A program made the translations under genes and the position numbers. Of a stretch of 57,514 nucleotides of DNA, positions 26,249 to 36,180 are shown in pieces (the stretch's first letter is position 1; each line of letters starts with the position of its first letter). Origin of the DNA: Rhodobacter calidifons (GTDB lineage: Bacteria; Pseudomonadota; Alphaproteobacteria; Rhodobacterales; Rhodobacteraceae); contig NZ_JAANHS010000017.1 of the NCBI RefSeq assembly GCF_011174775.1, forward strand, positions 1 through 57,514, written 5' to 3'. The notes beneath the pieces are model-generated. The model did no database searches and was not told the DNA's origin. It was given only the letters and a program-made list of their open reading frames with translations.

Positions 26249-28117
26249 TTACCCTGCCCGCCGCATCCCCAGCGCCCGGGCGCGTTTCTTCGGGTCCACC
26301 TCGAACAGCGCGGCCAGCTGTTCCGTCATCGCGCCCGCCAATTGCTCCACATCGGTGATCGTCACCGCCCGCTGGTAGTACCGCGTCACGTCATGCCCGA
26401 TCCCGATGGCGATCAGCTCCACCGCGCGGCGCCGTTCCACCATGGCGATCACGTCGCGCAGGTGTTTCTCCAGATAATTCGCGGGGTTGACGGACAAGGT
26501 TGAATCGTCCACCGGCGCCCCGTCGGAAATCACCATCATGATCTTCCGCTGCTCGGGCCGCGCCATCACCCGCCGATGCGCCCATTCCAGCGCCTCGCCG
26601 TCGATGTTCTCCTTCAGAAGGCCCTCCTTCATCATCAGCCCAAGGTTCGGCCGAACCCGCCGCCAGGGCGCATCCGCCGACTTGTAGATGATGTGCCGCA
26701 GGTCGTTCAGCCGCCCCGGCATCTGCGGCCGCCCCTGCGCCAGCCAGCGCTCGCGGCTCTGTCCGCCCTTCCAGGCCCGCGTCGTGAACCCAAGGATCTC
26801 CACCTTCACGTTGCACCGCTCCAGCGTCCGCGCCAGCACATCCGCACAGATCGCCGCGATCGAGATCGGCCGCCCCCGCATCGACCCCGAATTGTCCAGC
26901 AGCAGCGTCACAACCGTATCGCGGAACTCGGTGTCCTTCTCCCACTTGAAACTCAGCGGAGTCGTCGGGTTCGCCACCACCCGCGCCAGACGGCCGGCGT
27001 CAAGGATGCCCTCCTCCTTGTCGAACTCCCAACTGCGGTTCTGCTGCGCCTGAAGTCGCCGCTGCAACTTGTTCGCCAACCTGCTGACCGCCCCCTTCAA
27101 CGGCTCCAGCTGCTGGTCCAGATAGGCGCGCAGCCGCTCCAGCTCCGCCGGTTCGGCCAATTCCTCGGCCTTGATTTCCTCATCGAAATCCGTCGTATAG
27201 ACGACATAATTCGGGTCCGCGTCCGAATGCGGCGCGGGCGGAGGCGGCTCCAGCGGCGCCTCGCCTTCGGGCAGCTCCGCCTCGTCGCCCTGCTCCATGT
27301 CGGCGCTGTCCTCCATCGTGACCTGCGCCTGGGACTGGTCCTGCTGCTCCTCCTGGCTCCGCTCGGGCGAGGCCTCGGACTCGTCGCTCTCGTCCTGTTC
27401 CTCCCCCGCCGAATCGGGCGCGTCCTGATCCTCCTCGGCCTGATCGTCGCCCGCATCCTCGGGTGCATCCGGGTCGTCGCCCAGCTGGTCGCCATAGCCG
27501 AGGTCCGCGATCACCTTCCGCGCCAGCCGCGCGAAGGCCGCCTGATCGCCCAGCACATCGTCCAGCCCGGTCAGCGTCTCGCCCGCCTGCTCCTCGACGA
27601 AGCCGCGCCAGAGGTCCGCCGCATGTTCCGCTGACTTCGGCAGCGCGCGCCCCGTCGCCCTCTGCCGCACCAGATAGCCCGCCGCCACCGGCAGCGGCAC
27701 CTCCGAGGCGGTCGTCACCTGGCCATAGCCCTTGCGGTCCGCCTCATGCGCGATCTTCGCGTCGATGTTCCCGGCCGTCCCCGGCATGTCGCGCGCGCCT
27801 ACCGCCTCGCAGCGCGCGTTCTCCATCGCCTCGAAGATGTCGCGCGCCAAGGGCCCGGTCGGCGCATAGCGCGCCGCCACCGCAGCGTCGTGATACTTCC
27901 GCCGCAGCGCAAAGGCATCCGCCGTGCCGCGCGCCAGCAGCACCTCGTCCCGTGTCATCCGGCGGCTGACCTGCGGCAGGCGCACGCCCTCCTTGTTCAT
28001 CCCCGCCGGATCGACGGAATAGGTGACCGTCATCTCCGGGTCATCCGCCATGGTGCGGGTGGCCTCGGCCAGGGCCTTCTTGAACGGATCGGCGGGGTTG
28101 TCGGTGGGCTTGGTCAT
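26249..28117 (-). CDS. cobT: Aerobic cobaltochelatase subunit CobT
   Basis: 622 residues from ATG 28117 ([21 protein letters not shown]); upstream codons are not family-like. The N-terminal part is followed by a long Asp/Glu-rich, Gln-rich acidic stretch (about 215-320). The C-terminal von Willebrand A domain carries the MIDAS motif [11 protein letters not shown] and [11 protein letters not shown]. With CobS it forms the chaperone-like ring that drives CobN to insert Co2+ into hydrogenobyrinic acid diamide in aerobic B12 synthesis. cobS is on the same strand about 1.5 kb upstream, so the two are not adjacent. Confidence 0.96.
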   Translation of the reverse strand: MTKPTDNPADPFKKALAEATRTMADDPEMTVTYSVDPAGMNKEGVRLPQVSRRMTRDEVLLARGTADAFALRRKYHDAAVAARYAPTGPLARDIFEAMENARCEAVGARDMPGTAGNIDAKIAHEADRKGYGQVTTASEVPLPVAAGYLVRQRATGRALPKSAEHAADLWRGFVEEQAGETLTGLDDVLGDQAAFARLARKVIADLGYGDQLGDDPDAPEDAGDDQAEEDQDAPDSAGEEQDESDESEASPERSQEEQQDQSQAQVTMEDSADMEQGDEAELPEGEAPLEPPPPAPHSDADPNYVVYTTDFDEEIKAEELAEPAELERLRAYLDQQLEPLKGAVSRLANKLQRRLQAQQNRSWEFDKEEGILDAGRLARVVANPTTPLSFKWEKDTEFRDTVVTLLLDNSGSMRGRPISIAAICADVLARTLERCNVKVEILGFTTRAWKGGQSRERWLAQGRPQMPGRLNDLRHIIYKSADAPWRRVRPNLGLMMKEGLLKENIDGEALEWAHRRVMARPEQRKIMMVISDGAPVDDSTLSVNPANYLEKHLRDVIAMVERRRAVELIAIGIGHDVTRYYQRAVTITDVEQLAGAMTEQLAALFEVDPKKRARALGMRRAG

Positions 28118-28266
28118 GCCCCAGATAAAGCACTCCGCGCCCCCGGCGGCAAGCGTCGCCGTGCGTCGGCGCACAGACGCGGCGCGGGATTGGAGAGTTG
28201 GCACCACCCCCCGCAACCCCAGATAAAACACACCGAATTCAAACCCATCCGGAAGGAACCTCTCCC

Positions 28267-28857
28267 ATGGCCAACAAGCCCAGGATCGCGCTCATCATCG
28301 GCTCGACCCGCCAGCACCGCTTTGCCGACATCCCGGCCGCATGGATGAAGGCCCAGGCCGATGCCCGCGGCGACATGGATGTGGAAATCGTCGACCTGCG
28401 CGATTTCAACCTGCCGATGTTCGATGAACCGGCGTCGGACGCCTACATGCCGTCGTCGAACCCCGCCGCCGTGGCATGGCAGAAGAAGATCGCCGGGTAT
28501 GACGGCTACATCTTCGTCGTCGCCGAATACAACCACTCGATCACCGGCCCGCTGAAGAACGCGCTTGACCAGGCCTATACCGCCTGGGCCCGCAAGCCGA
28601 TGGCCGCGATTGCCTACGGTTCGATGGGCGGCGCCCGTGCGCTGGAGCATCTGCGCCTGATCGCCGTCGAACTCCAGATGGTCCCGACCCGCAATGCCGT
28701 CCACATCGGTGGCGCCGACTTCTGGAAGGTGCATCCCGGCATGGGCGGCTCGGGCAACCTGGCCGACATCGAAGGGGCGCTGCTGCCGTCGGCCAAGGCC
28801 ACGCTGGATGACCTCGCCTGGTGGGCGAAGGCGACGATGGCCGCCCGCGCGGCCTGA
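28267..28857 (+). CDS. NADPH-dependent FMN reductase-like flavoprotein
   Basis: 196 residues from ATG 28267 after GGAAGG. The flavodoxin-like fold shows phosphate loop [18 protein letters not shown], flavin-contacting [17 protein letters not shown] and [20 protein letters not shown]. It belongs to the NAD(P)H-dependent FMN reductase/ArsH-ChrR superfamily. Such proteins reduce quinones, FMN or other small acceptors. The substrate cannot be told from sequence. It is monocistronic, between cobT and a terminator. Confidence 0.88.
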   Translation: MANKPRIALIIGSTRQHRFADIPAAWMKAQADARGDMDVEIVDLRDFNLPMFDEPASDAYMPSSNPAAVAWQKKIAGYDGYIFVVAEYNHSITGPLKNALDQAYTAWARKPMAAIAYGSMGGARALEHLRLIAVELQMVPTRNAVHIGGADFWKVHPGMGGSGNLADIEGALLPSAKATLDDLAWWAKATMAARAA

Positions 28858-28883
28858 GGCTGCGTCAGGATTGACCGATCGGG

Positions 28884-28912
28884 TCGGCGCAGCCTTGCAG
28901 AAGCTGCGCCGA
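28884..28912 (+). terminator. Intrinsic terminator after the FMN reductase
   Basis: TCGGCGCAGC pairs with GCTGCGCCGA (10-bp perfect stem, 9-base loop). It is followed by TCTAGTTTCT, a short T-rich run, 26 bases after the stop codon. Confidence 0.75.
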
Positions 28913-29170
28913 TCTAGTTTCTGCCCCGTGATCCCTTGCGAAATACGCCCGGTCCGGCAGCGCCTTCCGCGCCACCTTCGCCTCGATCCGCCAGGTCAGC
29001 GCCCTTGCGGCCTCACCCGACCGCGCAACAGGGGACGGGCCGCCTCGGGCTCCGTCGCAGCCCAAGGCAGGAAGACGGCAAGAAACTCTCCGATCCGCGC
29101 GCCATTTCGGCAGAAGGCCCGCGGAATCGCGCATTTCAGGGCGGAGGGGAAAGCCTGCCGGGTGGCCCCC
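28913..29170. other. Intergenic region without recognised gene
   Basis: With the terminator before it, the gap between the FMN reductase and the nuclease lipoprotein is 313 bp. Frames on both strands are short and Arg/Ala/Pro-rich with no family resemblance. I see no further hairpin or regulatory motif worth naming. Confidence 0.5.
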
Positions 29171-29629
29171 TCAAAGCATCCGGCACCAATCCGGGCGTCT
29201 TCCCCCCGAATAGGGCACCGCATAGCCGCTCGCGATCATCTGGCGCGCGACGTCCTGTCCGGCGACCTCAAGCCGGACCAACTCGCGCCCGTAACGGTCA
29301 TGCCCCTCGAACCGGGCCGCCGTGATCGGGCCGGACCGCAGCACCTGCCGCAGGATCGCCGTCGCCTGCTGGCCCGCCGCCAGTTCCTGGCCGCATCTTG
29401 GAGTGTAGACCTCGGGGGTGTCAAAGCCCAGAAGCCGAGCCTTGACCTCGCCGGTGCCCGGGCAGGCCATATGGATCGTGTCGCCATCGGCGATATAGGT
29501 GACGCGACAGCCGGTATCGACGGCGCCAGATGGGGCCCGCGGGGTCGGAGCAGAGGTCGCCACGCAGCCCGCAAGTCCGACTGCCAGGATTGCGAGAAAG
29601 GCTTGGGCGAACCAAGCCCGCCGCATCAT
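29171..29629 (-). CDS. Lipoprotein thermonuclease (SNase family)
   Basis: 152 residues. ATG 29629 overlaps the cobS stop (ATGA). A lipoprotein signal ends in VGLAGC (Cys22). The SNase domain then covers about residues 38-150. The family Ca2+ and catalytic residues appear to be present: Asp in [10 protein letters not shown], Arg/Asp/Glu in [14 protein letters not shown], and the later Arg in [12 protein letters not shown]. It is predicted to be a lipid-anchored, Ca2+-dependent nuclease on the periplasmic side. Coupling to cobS is probably a genome-packing effect. Confidence 0.87.
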   Translation of the reverse strand: MMRRAWFAQAFLAILAVGLAGCVATSAPTPRAPSGAVDTGCRVTYIADGDTIHMACPGTGEVKARLLGFDTPEVYTPRCGQELAAGQQATAILRQVLRSGPITAARFEGHDRYGRELVRLEVAGQDVARQMIASGYAVPYSGGRRPDWCRML

Positions 29630-30606
29630 TTCATCGCCATGCTCGCCGCCGACTCCGGCAGCTCTTCCGCAAAGCAGCGCTGGTAGAACTCGGCCACGGT
29701 CTGCCGCTCCAGCTCGTCGCACTTGTTCAGGAAGGTCAGCCGGAAGGCATAGCCCACATTGCGGAAGATTTCCGCATTCTGCGCCCAGTTCAGCACGGTG
29801 CGTGGCGACATCACGGTGGACAGGTCGCCATTCATGAAGGCCGTCCGCGTCAGATCGGCAACCGTCACCATCTGCGAAATCACCTTGCGGCCCTTCTCGG
29901 TGTTGTAATGCGGGTTCTTCGCCAGCACGATCGCCGTCTCGGCGTCATGGCTCAGATAGTTCAGCGTCGCCACCAGCGACCAGCGGTCCATCTGTGCCTG
30001 GTTGATCTGCTGGACCCCGTGATAGAGGCCGGTCGTATCGCCCAGACCCACCGTGTTCGACGTGGCGAACAGCCGGAACCAGGGGTTCGGCGTGATGATC
30101 TCGTTCTGGTCCAGCAGCGTCAGCTTGCCGTCATGCTCCAGCACCCGCTGGATCACGAACATCACATCCGCCCGACCCGCATCATATTCGTCGAAGACGA
30201 TGGCGACGGGGTTGCGCAGCGCCCAGGGCAGGATGCCCTCGTGGAACTCCGTCACCTGCTTGCCGTCGCGCAGCTTGATCGCGTCCTTGCCGATCAGGTC
30301 GATCCGGCTGATGTGGCTGTCCAGGTTCACCCGCACGCAAGGCCAGTTCAGCCGCGCCGCCACCTGCTCGATATGGGTCGATTTCCCGGTGCCGTGATAG
30401 CCCTGGATCATCACCCGGCGATTGTAGGCAAAGCCCGCCAGAATCGCGAGCGTCGTGTCCGGGTCGAACTTGTAGGTCGGGTCGATCTCGGGCACCCGAT
30501 CGGTGCGGTCGGCGAAGCCCTTCACACGCATGTCGGTGTCGATCCCGAACACCTCGCGGACCGAGATCTCCTCGGTCGGTTTCATCACCTGATCCAGCAT
30601 CGCCAT
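29626..30606 (-). CDS. cobS: Aerobic cobaltochelatase subunit CobS
   Basis: 326 residues. AAA+ ATPase with Walker [10 protein letters not shown] near residues 69-77, Walker B AIVFDEYD, and sensor segment [10 protein letters not shown]. The N-terminus ([23 protein letters not shown]) is typical of CobS. It forms a two-tiered ring with CobT for ATP-dependent cobalt insertion. The stop overlaps the nuclease start by four bases. cobT lies beyond the nuclease and the oppositely oriented FMN reductase. Confidence 0.97.
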   Translation of the reverse strand: MAMLDQVMKPTEEISVREVFGIDTDMRVKGFADRTDRVPEIDPTYKFDPDTTLAILAGFAYNRRVMIQGYHGTGKSTHIEQVAARLNWPCVRVNLDSHISRIDLIGKDAIKLRDGKQVTEFHEGILPWALRNPVAIVFDEYDAGRADVMFVIQRVLEHDGKLTLLDQNEIITPNPWFRLFATSNTVGLGDTTGLYHGVQQINQAQMDRWSLVATLNYLSHDAETAIVLAKNPHYNTEKGRKVISQMVTVADLTRTAFMNGDLSTVMSPRTVLNWAQNAEIFRNVGYAFRLTFLNKCDELERQTVAEFYQRCFAEELPESAASMAMK

Positions 30607-30725
30607 CGCTCACCTTAAGCCGCGGGCCGCCCCATTGCGCCGCACCGGCCATCCTTGGAACATATTCCCTGGGGGTTCAAGGGGAAGGGCGGGACGCGAC
30701 GGCGCCACGCCGCTTTTCGCCGCCG

Positions 30726-31358
30726 TCAGTCGCGGAAATAGCGGCTGTCCTTCAGCTGGTCCCAGGCCCAGACCACCTCCTGCAACTGCTCTTCATGGCT
30801 GCGGTCCCCGCCGTTCATGTCTGGATGCAGGACCTTGATCAACCCCTTGTATACCTTTCGGATTTCCGCCTTCGACATGGTGTCGCGCGCGTCCAGGATC
30901 TCGATCGCCTTGCGCTCGGTCGGCGGCAGCCTGCGCGTCGCGGCCGAGGTGGTCCGTCCGGGATTCTGCGTCGCCTTCTCCCCCAGAATCGCCATTGGGT
31001 CGTTCACCCCCAGCCGCGCCCAGGCGTTGCCGTCGCCCTGCCGGCTGAAGGGCTTTGTCTCCCTCTCCCAGACCCGGCTGCGGTCCAGGAACTTCTGGAA
31101 CTCCTCGTCCGTGGTGCCCTGGAAGAAGTTCCATTTCAGATTGTATTCCCGGATATGGTCCTTGCAGAACCAGAAATACTCATCCAGCAGCTCAGGCGAT
31201 TTCGGGGCGCGATAGACGCCCTTCTCCTTGCAGCCCGGATAATCGCAGGGCCGGTCCACCGTGTCGAAGGCGCCCGACATGCCGCGCCTGCCGGCCGTCT
31301 TGCGCTTCTTGGCCGCCGCGGCGCTGATGTTGAACTCGAAGGGCGGGCGACTGGACAT
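30726..31358 (-). CDS. J-domain (DnaJ-like) protein with N-terminal Cys motif
   Basis: 210 residues from ATG 31358 (MSSRPPFEFNISAAAAKKRK). A central region carries CDYPGCKEKGVYRAP and FWFCKDHIREYN, a possible metal-binding set of Cys/His. The C-terminal ~60 residues form a J domain (SKAEIRKVYKGLIKVLHPDMNGGDR, HPD near residue 183) that would stimulate an Hsp70 ATPase. This layout is a conserved alphaproteobacterial protein commonly beside bolA and cobS, as here. The client is unknown. It is divergent from bolA. Confidence 0.88.
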   Translation of the reverse strand: MSSRPPFEFNISAAAAKKRKTAGRRGMSGAFDTVDRPCDYPGCKEKGVYRAPKSPELLDEYFWFCKDHIREYNLKWNFFQGTTDEEFQKFLDRSRVWERETKPFSRQGDGNAWARLGVNDPMAILGEKATQNPGRTTSAATRRLPPTERKAIEILDARDTMSKAEIRKVYKGLIKVLHPDMNGGDRSHEEQLQEVVWAWDQLKDSRYFRD

Positions 31359-31434
31359 GCGTTTGGGGCCTTTCCGACTCGGGGCCACGAGTTTAGGGCT
31401 TTTTCGGCAAGTTGGAAGGGCAGGGGACGCTGAC

Positions 31435-31686
31435 ATGGCCGTGAAGGACGAGATCGAGGACCGCCTGACCGCCGCATTCCACCCTTCGCTGCTGAAGGTG
31501 GTGAACGAAAGCCACAGGCACGCGGGCCACGCGGGCGATGACGGTACGGGCGAAAGCCATTTCCACATCACCATCCGGGCCGAGGCCTTCCGCGACATGC
31601 CCCGCCTCGCCCGCCACCGCGCGGTGCAGAAGGCGCTGGGCGATCTGAACAACCGCATCCACGCCATCGCGCTCGACATCGGCTAG
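31435..31686 (+). CDS. BolA-family protein
   Basis: 83 residues from ATG 31435. A complete BolA domain: EDRLTAAFHPSLLKVVNESHRHAGHAG then ESHFHITIRAEAF and the helix RHRAVQKALGDLNNRIHAIAL. The His of the SHFH segment is the usual iron-sulphur ligand when BolA pairs with a monothiol glutaredoxin. It acts in iron and Fe-S regulation or cluster trafficking. A Zur-type box lies 40 bases after it. Confidence 0.95.
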   Translation: MAVKDEIEDRLTAAFHPSLLKVVNESHRHAGHAGDDGTGESHFHITIRAEAFRDMPRLARHRAVQKALGDLNNRIHAIALDIG

Positions 31687-31725
31687 CACGGGGCCGCCCT
31701 TGCCTTGCGGTCCCCGTCTGACCCA

Positions 31726-31748
31726 GATATGTTATAGTATAACATATC
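31726..31748. promoter_or_regulatory. Zur box upstream of the COG0523 GTPase
   Basis: A perfect 23-bp palindrome: GATATGTTATA, central G, TATAACATATC. It matches the established Zur (zinc uptake regulator) consensus, whose core is TGTTATANTATAACA. It ends 12 bases before the ATG at 31761, over or next to the promoter, so zinc-bound Zur should repress the operon when zinc is plentiful. Confidence 0.9.
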
Positions 31749-31760
31749 AAGGAGCCAGCG

Positions 31761-32978
31761 ATGCCCGACCCCCGCCTCCCCGACACCCGCCTTCCCGTCA
31801 CCGTCCTTTCCGGCTTTCTCGGCGCCGGCAAGACCACGCTTCTGAACCATGTCCTGAACAACCGCAACGGCCGCCGCGTCGCCGTCATCGTCAACGACAT
31901 GTCCGAGGTGAACATCGACGCCGACCTGATCCGCGACGGGACCGATCTCAAGCGGACCGAAGAGAAGCTCGTCGAGATGACGAACGGCTGCATCTGCTGC
32001 ACCCTGCGCGACGACCTCCTGACCGAGGTGCGTCGCCTCGCCGCAGAGGGCCGCTTCGACTATCTCCTGATCGAATCCACCGGCATCGCCGAACCCCTGC
32101 CGGTGGCCGCGACCTTCGACTTCCGCGATGCGGCGGGCAACAGCCTGTCGGATGTCGCTCGGCTTGACACGATGGTCACGGTCGTCGATGCGATCAACCT
32201 GCTCAGCGACTTCTCCAGCCACGATTTCCTGGCCGACCGCGGCGAATCCCTGGGCGAGGGCGACAGCCGCACGCTGGTCAACCTGCTGACCGACCAGATC
32301 GAATTCGCCGATGTGGTGATCCTGAACAAGGTCACGGACGCCGGCCCCGCCCGGACAGAGGCCGCCCGCAAGATCATCAGGTCGCTGAACCCCGACGCCC
32401 GCCTGATCGAGACGGATCACTCCCGTGTCGATCCCTCGGCGATCTTCGACACGGGACTCTTCGACTTCGATCGCGCGCATGAACATCCGCTCTGGGCCAA
32501 GGAGCTTTACGGCTTCGCCCAGCACACCCCCGAGACCGAGGAATACGGCATCACCTCCTTCGTCTACCGCGCCCGCGCGCCCTTCCATCCGGGCCGGATC
32601 CACGCGGTCCTGAACGGCGATCTGCCCGGCGTGATCCGTGCCAAGGGCCATTTCTGGCTGGCGACCCGGCCCGACTGGGTGGCCGAATTCAGCCTCGCGG
32701 GCGCCGTCTCCTCGGTGACACCGCTTGGCGGCTGGTGGGCCAGCGTGCCCCGCGACCGCTGGCCGACCCACCCCGACGCCCTGGCCGAGGTGGCGTCGAA
32801 ATGGCAGGAGCCGTGGGGCGACCGGCGCCAGGAACTGGTCTTCATCGGCAGCGGGATGGACGAGGCGGCATTGCGCGCCCGCCTCGACGCCGCCCTCGTC
32901 CCGGCCCGCGCCTTCACGCCCGAGGCCTGGACCGGCTTTTCCGATCCGTTCCCCCTCTGGCGGCGTCAGGCGGCATGA
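31761..32978 (+). CDS. COG0523 (CobW-family) GTPase, Zur-regulated zinc type
   Basis: 405 residues. G3E GTPase with Walker [13 protein letters not shown] (about 17-28), the metal motif CICC in [13 protein letters not shown] near 76-79, and NKVTD for guanine recognition. A CobW C-terminal domain begins around residue 260. Placement directly behind a perfect Zur box, with no cobalamin gene in the same operon, points to a zinc metallochaperone (YciC/ZagA/ZNG1-like) used in zinc starvation rather than to CobW proper. The client protein is unknown. It overlaps the next gene by four bases (ATGA). Confidence 0.92.
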   Translation: MPDPRLPDTRLPVTVLSGFLGAGKTTLLNHVLNNRNGRRVAVIVNDMSEVNIDADLIRDGTDLKRTEEKLVEMTNGCICCTLRDDLLTEVRRLAAEGRFDYLLIESTGIAEPLPVAATFDFRDAAGNSLSDVARLDTMVTVVDAINLLSDFSSHDFLADRGESLGEGDSRTLVNLLTDQIEFADVVILNKVTDAGPARTEAARKIIRSLNPDARLIETDHSRVDPSAIFDTGLFDFDRAHEHPLWAKELYGFAQHTPETEEYGITSFVYRARAPFHPGRIHAVLNGDLPGVIRAKGHFWLATRPDWVAEFSLAGAVSSVTPLGGWWASVPRDRWPTHPDALAEVASKWQEPWGDRRQELVFIGSGMDEAALRARLDAALVPARAFTPEAWTGFSDPFPLWRRQAA

Positions 32979-33289
32979 CCCGGAACCTCCGCTCGCCCCG
33001 TGCCCGCTGGCGCCAGACCGATCCCATGGCCGCCTATGACCGGCTTCCCCGCGATCTCAGGCTCTGGCTGGCCGGGGCCGCACTCCCCTGGAGCGCGGCC
33101 TCGGTCCTTCGTCTCTGGCAACGTGCCCTGCGCGAAACCGGCTGCCCCGAAGCCGCCAGGGCCCGCCTGACCCGGGCCGAGGCGCAGACTCTCGCCCGCG
33201 AGGCGGCAAATGTCTGGGGCACCGCCTATCCGGGTGGACCCATCCGACCCGCCCCGACTCCCGCCCCGACACCTGGCCGCACGCCCTGA
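32975..33289 (+). CDS. Small conserved protein (tentatively DUF6525) in the Zur operon
   Basis: 104 residues from ATG 32975, overlapping the GTPase stop, so probably translationally coupled and also Zur-controlled. It is Arg/Ala-rich with a conserved-looking core, [23 protein letters not shown] followed by a helix with [16 protein letters not shown], and a Pro-rich tail. I recall similar small proteins in Rhodobacteraceae (DUF6525), but the assignment is from memory. No signal peptide or metal motif is visible. Confidence 0.7.
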   Translation: MTRNLRSPRARWRQTDPMAAYDRLPRDLRLWLAGAALPWSAASVLRLWQRALRETGCPEAARARLTRAEAQTLAREAANVWGTAYPGGPIRPAPTPAPTPGRTP

Positions 33290-33302
33290 CTTGCCCATGT
33301 GG

Positions 33303-33340
33303 CAAATACTCTCCGGGGGTCCGGGGGTGGAAACCCCCGG
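33303..33340. terminator. Repeat-derived hairpin after the Zur operon
   Basis: CAAATACTCTCCGGGGGT (33303-33320) resembles the start of the repeat at 26188. It is followed by a perfect hairpin CCGGGGGT-GGAA-ACCCCCGG (33321-33340). It sits 13 bases after the operon end and probably terminates it. Confidence 0.55.
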
Positions 33341-33493
33341 CGCCCGAGCCGGTTGGCGCTCTGCGCCAGAGGCGAGACAGAAGGCTTGCGCCGTCAGGCG
33401 CTCAATCCGATCGACGCCCCGACCCGGCAGCGAGGGCGACGGTCCATGACCGCCGAGGCCCCGGGGCCTGCCGACCGCGCCGCGCGTGGACCC

Positions 33494-35638
33494 TCACCCC
33501 GCCTTGACCCGCAGCCGCCAGGCGTGGAGCAGGGGTTCGGTATAGCCCGAAGGCTGCTCCCGCCCCTTGAAGATCAGATCGCAGGCCGCCTGGAACGCTG
33601 CCCCCTGAAAGGCCGGGGCCATCGGCCGGTAGGCCGGAGCGCCCGCATTCTGCCGGTCCACCACCGCGGCCATCTTCCGCATCGCCGCCATCACCTCGTC
33701 CCGGCTCACCACCCCGTGATGCAGCCAGTTCGCGATGTGCTGGGCCGAGATCCGGCAGGTCGCCCGGTCCTCCATCAGCCCCACATCGTAGATGTCCGGC
33801 ACCTTGGAACAGCCCACCCTCTGGTCGATCCACCGGACCACATAGCCCAGGATGCCCTGCGCATTGTTCTCGACCTCGCGCATCACCTGCTCCCGGCTCC
33901 AGGCCCGGAAGCTTGCCAGCGGGATGTCCAGGATCCCGTCCACATGCGCCCGCCGCCCGCCCCTGGCCAGCCGCGCCTGCACCGCGAAGACGTCGACCTT
34001 GTGGTAGTGCAGCGCATGCAGCGTGGCGGCGGTGGGCGAGGGCACCCAGGCCGTATTCGCCCCGGCGCGGGGATGGGCGATCTTCTCGTCCAGCATCGCC
34101 GCCATCTGGTCCGGCATCGCCCACATCCCCTTGCCGATCTGCGCGCGTCCTGACAACCCGCATTCCAGCCCGATATCGACGTTCAGGTTCTCATAGGCCG
34201 TGATCCAGGACTTCCGCTTGATGAAGTCCTTCCGGCTGAACGGCCCGGCTTCCATCGAGGTGTGAATCTCGTCCCCGGTCCGATCCAGGAATCCGGTATT
34301 GATGAATGCCACCCGCCCCTTCGCCGCCCGGATGCACTCCTTCAGGTTCACCGAGGTCCGCCGCTCCTCGTCCATGATCCCCAGCTTCGCGGTGTTGCGG
34401 GGAAGGCCCAGCACATCCTCCACCCGCGCCATCACGGCGTCCGCAAAGGCCACTTCCTCCGGCCCGTGCATCTTGGGCTTGACCACATAGACCGACCGCA
34501 TCACCGAGTTCCGCATCCCCTCGGTCTTCCTCAGGTCATGCAGCGCGATGGCCACCGTCACCATCGCGTCCATCAGCCCCTCGGGCACTTCCGACCCATC
34601 CGGCAACAGGATCGCGGGGTTGGTCATCAGATGGCCCACGTTCCGCACCCACATCAGCGCGCGGCCCTTCAGGGTAAAGGGGCGACCCTCTGGGTCCAGA
34701 TACTCCCGATCCGGGTTGAGCCGCCGTTCGACCGTCCGGCCTCCCTTCTGGAACACCTCGGACAGGTTGCCCTTCATCAGCCCCAGCCAGTTGCGGTAGG
34801 CGCCGACCTTGTCCTCGGCATCCACGCAGGCGACCGAATCCTCGCAGTCCATGATCGCCGTCAGCGCGCTTTCCAGCTGCACATCCGCCAGCAGCGCCTG
34901 ATCGCGCGAGCCGATGAAATGCGCCCGGTCGAACACCAGTTCGACATGCAACCCGTTGTTGCGCAGCAGCACGGCATCCGGGGCCTTGGGATTGCCCCGG
35001 TAGCCTACGAACTTCTCGGGCTGCACCAGCGGCAGGTCATCGACCAGAAGCTGGCCGTCCTTCACGTGATAGCGCCGCACATCGGCGTGGCTCGTCCCGG
35101 CAATCGGAAACGCCTCGTCCAGGAACACCCGCGCCCGGGCGATCACCCGGGCCCCCCGGCCCCGTTCATAGCCGCCCAAAGGGGGCAGGGACCCCATGGC
35201 GTCCGTCCCGTAAAGGCAGTCATACAGGCTGCCCCAGCGCGCATTGGCCGCGTTCAGCGCGTAGCGCGCGTTGGTGATCGGCACCACCAGCTGAGGTCCC
35301 GGAACCCTGGCGATCTCGGGATCGACATTCGTGGTCTCGATGGTGAAGGCAGGACCTTCGGGCAGCAGATACCCGATCTCGGCCAGGAAGGCCTTGTAGG
35401 CCGCGTGGTCGTGCGGCTGTCCGCGCCGGGCGATGTGCCAGGCGTCGATCTGCGCCTGCAACGCATCCCGCCTGGCCAGCAGCGCCCGGTTCTGCGGCGC
35501 GAAGTCGGCCAGCAGCCCGGCGAAGCCCGACCAGAAGGCCCCGGCCTCGATCCCGGTGCCGGGCAGCGCCTCGTCCTCAAGAAAGCGGGCCAGAACCGCA
35601 TCCACCTTCAGCCCCGCACGATCCAGACGTTCGGTCAT
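33494..35638 (-). CDS. glcB: Malate synthase G
   Basis: 714 residues from ATG 35638 with GCGGAGGGAC upstream; an in-frame ATG at 35686 lies inside an upstream palindrome. Full-length G isoform (E. coli GlcB 723). Conserved blocks include [35 protein letters not shown] and, near the end, [28 protein letters not shown]. It condenses acetyl-CoA with glyoxylate to malate. It is monocistronic and opposes in direction of reaction the MtkAB/malyl-CoA-lyase route encoded 14-20 kb upstream. Confidence 0.98.
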   Translation of the reverse strand: MTERLDRAGLKVDAVLARFLEDEALPGTGIEAGAFWSGFAGLLADFAPQNRALLARRDALQAQIDAWHIARRGQPHDHAAYKAFLAEIGYLLPEGPAFTIETTNVDPEIARVPGPQLVVPITNARYALNAANARWGSLYDCLYGTDAMGSLPPLGGYERGRGARVIARARVFLDEAFPIAGTSHADVRRYHVKDGQLLVDDLPLVQPEKFVGYRGNPKAPDAVLLRNNGLHVELVFDRAHFIGSRDQALLADVQLESALTAIMDCEDSVACVDAEDKVGAYRNWLGLMKGNLSEVFQKGGRTVERRLNPDREYLDPEGRPFTLKGRALMWVRNVGHLMTNPAILLPDGSEVPEGLMDAMVTVAIALHDLRKTEGMRNSVMRSVYVVKPKMHGPEEVAFADAVMARVEDVLGLPRNTAKLGIMDEERRTSVNLKECIRAAKGRVAFINTGFLDRTGDEIHTSMEAGPFSRKDFIKRKSWITAYENLNVDIGLECGLSGRAQIGKGMWAMPDQMAAMLDEKIAHPRAGANTAWVPSPTAATLHALHYHKVDVFAVQARLARGGRRAHVDGILDIPLASFRAWSREQVMREVENNAQGILGYVVRWIDQRVGCSKVPDIYDVGLMEDRATCRISAQHIANWLHHGVVSRDEVMAAMRKMAAVVDRQNAGAPAYRPMAPAFQGAAFQAACDLIFKGREQPSGYTEPLLHAWRLRVKAG

Positions 35639-35666
35639 CCTGTCCCTCCGCAAGCGCACGGCCGCT

Positions 35667-35686
35667 TTGTATGCCTTGGCACACAA
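35667..35686. promoter_or_regulatory. Imperfect palindrome upstream of glcB
   Basis: TTGTATGCC-TT-GGCACACAA, 8 of 9 arm pairs matching, lies 29-48 bases upstream of the glcB start. Shape and TTGTATGCC half-site resemble operators of GntR/FCD-type regulators such as the glycolate regulator GlcC, but no such regulator gene is in the window. Confidence 0.45.
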
Positions 35687-35826
35687 TAGGCGAGGGCGGA
35701 GGCGCGGGCAAAGGAAAGCGGGCGCGGAATTTCAAGCAAAGCCGAAAATCACCTGTCGGGATTAGCGGAAGATCAAAAACTTCGCCAATCAGCTAACTTT
35801 TGCTTTCCAAACTCGGTCAGGCGTAT

Positions 35827-36180
35827 ATGGTTAGCGATATGGCTAAGCATGAATCCCATCTCGACCTACTGTTCCACGCGCTGTCCGATCCGACCCGGCG
35901 CATGATGCTGAACCGGCTGGCCAAGGGGCCTGCGCCGGTGACGGAACTGGCCGGTCTGTCGGGGTTCAGGCTGCCGACGATCCTGCGCCACCTTTCCGTG
36001 CTGGAGGAGGCGGGGCTGGTGTCAACCCGGAAGAACGGCCGCGTCCGGTCCTGCGCCTTCCAGCCCAAGGCGCTGGAGCCGATGACCGATTGGCTGGTCG
36101 AACAGCGTCGGGTCTGGGAGGCCCGTCTGGAGCGCCTGGACGACTCTGTGATGAACCTGATGAAGGACCGCGAGAAATGA
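35827..36180 (+). CDS. ArsR-family regulator of an ArsR-SRPBCC pair
   Basis: 117 residues from ATG 35827 (CAGG eight bases upstream). TTG 35800 and ATG 35839 are other in-frame options. A single winged helix: LLFHALSDPTRRMMLNRLAKGPAPVTELAG, recognition helix FRLPTILRHLSVLEEAGLV, wing TRKNGRVRSC. There is no Cys metal site, so it belongs to the non-metal ArsR group that pairs with SRPBCC proteins. It overlaps the SRPBCC gene by four bases (ATGA). An inverted repeat overlaps its first codons, which suggests autorepression. Confidence 0.88.
   Translation: MVSDMAKHESHLDLLFHALSDPTRRMMLNRLAKGPAPVTELAGLSGFRLPTILRHLSVLEEAGLVSTRKNGRVRSCAFQPKALEPMTDWLVEQRRVWEARLERLDDSVMNLMKDREK
35831..35846. promoter_or_regulatory. 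Inverted repeat over the ArsR start codon
   Basis: TTAGC-GATATG-GCTAA lies within the first seven codons. Further TTAGC (35763-35767) and GCTAA (35792-35796) copies lie upstream. It is likely the autoregulatory operator of the ArsR pair. Confidence 0.5.

Noticed and set aside
31761-32978. Naming the COG0523 gene cobW as part of B12 synthesis
   Set aside because: cobS and cobT are nearby, but the gene has its own promoter with a perfect Zur box, which points to zinc instead.
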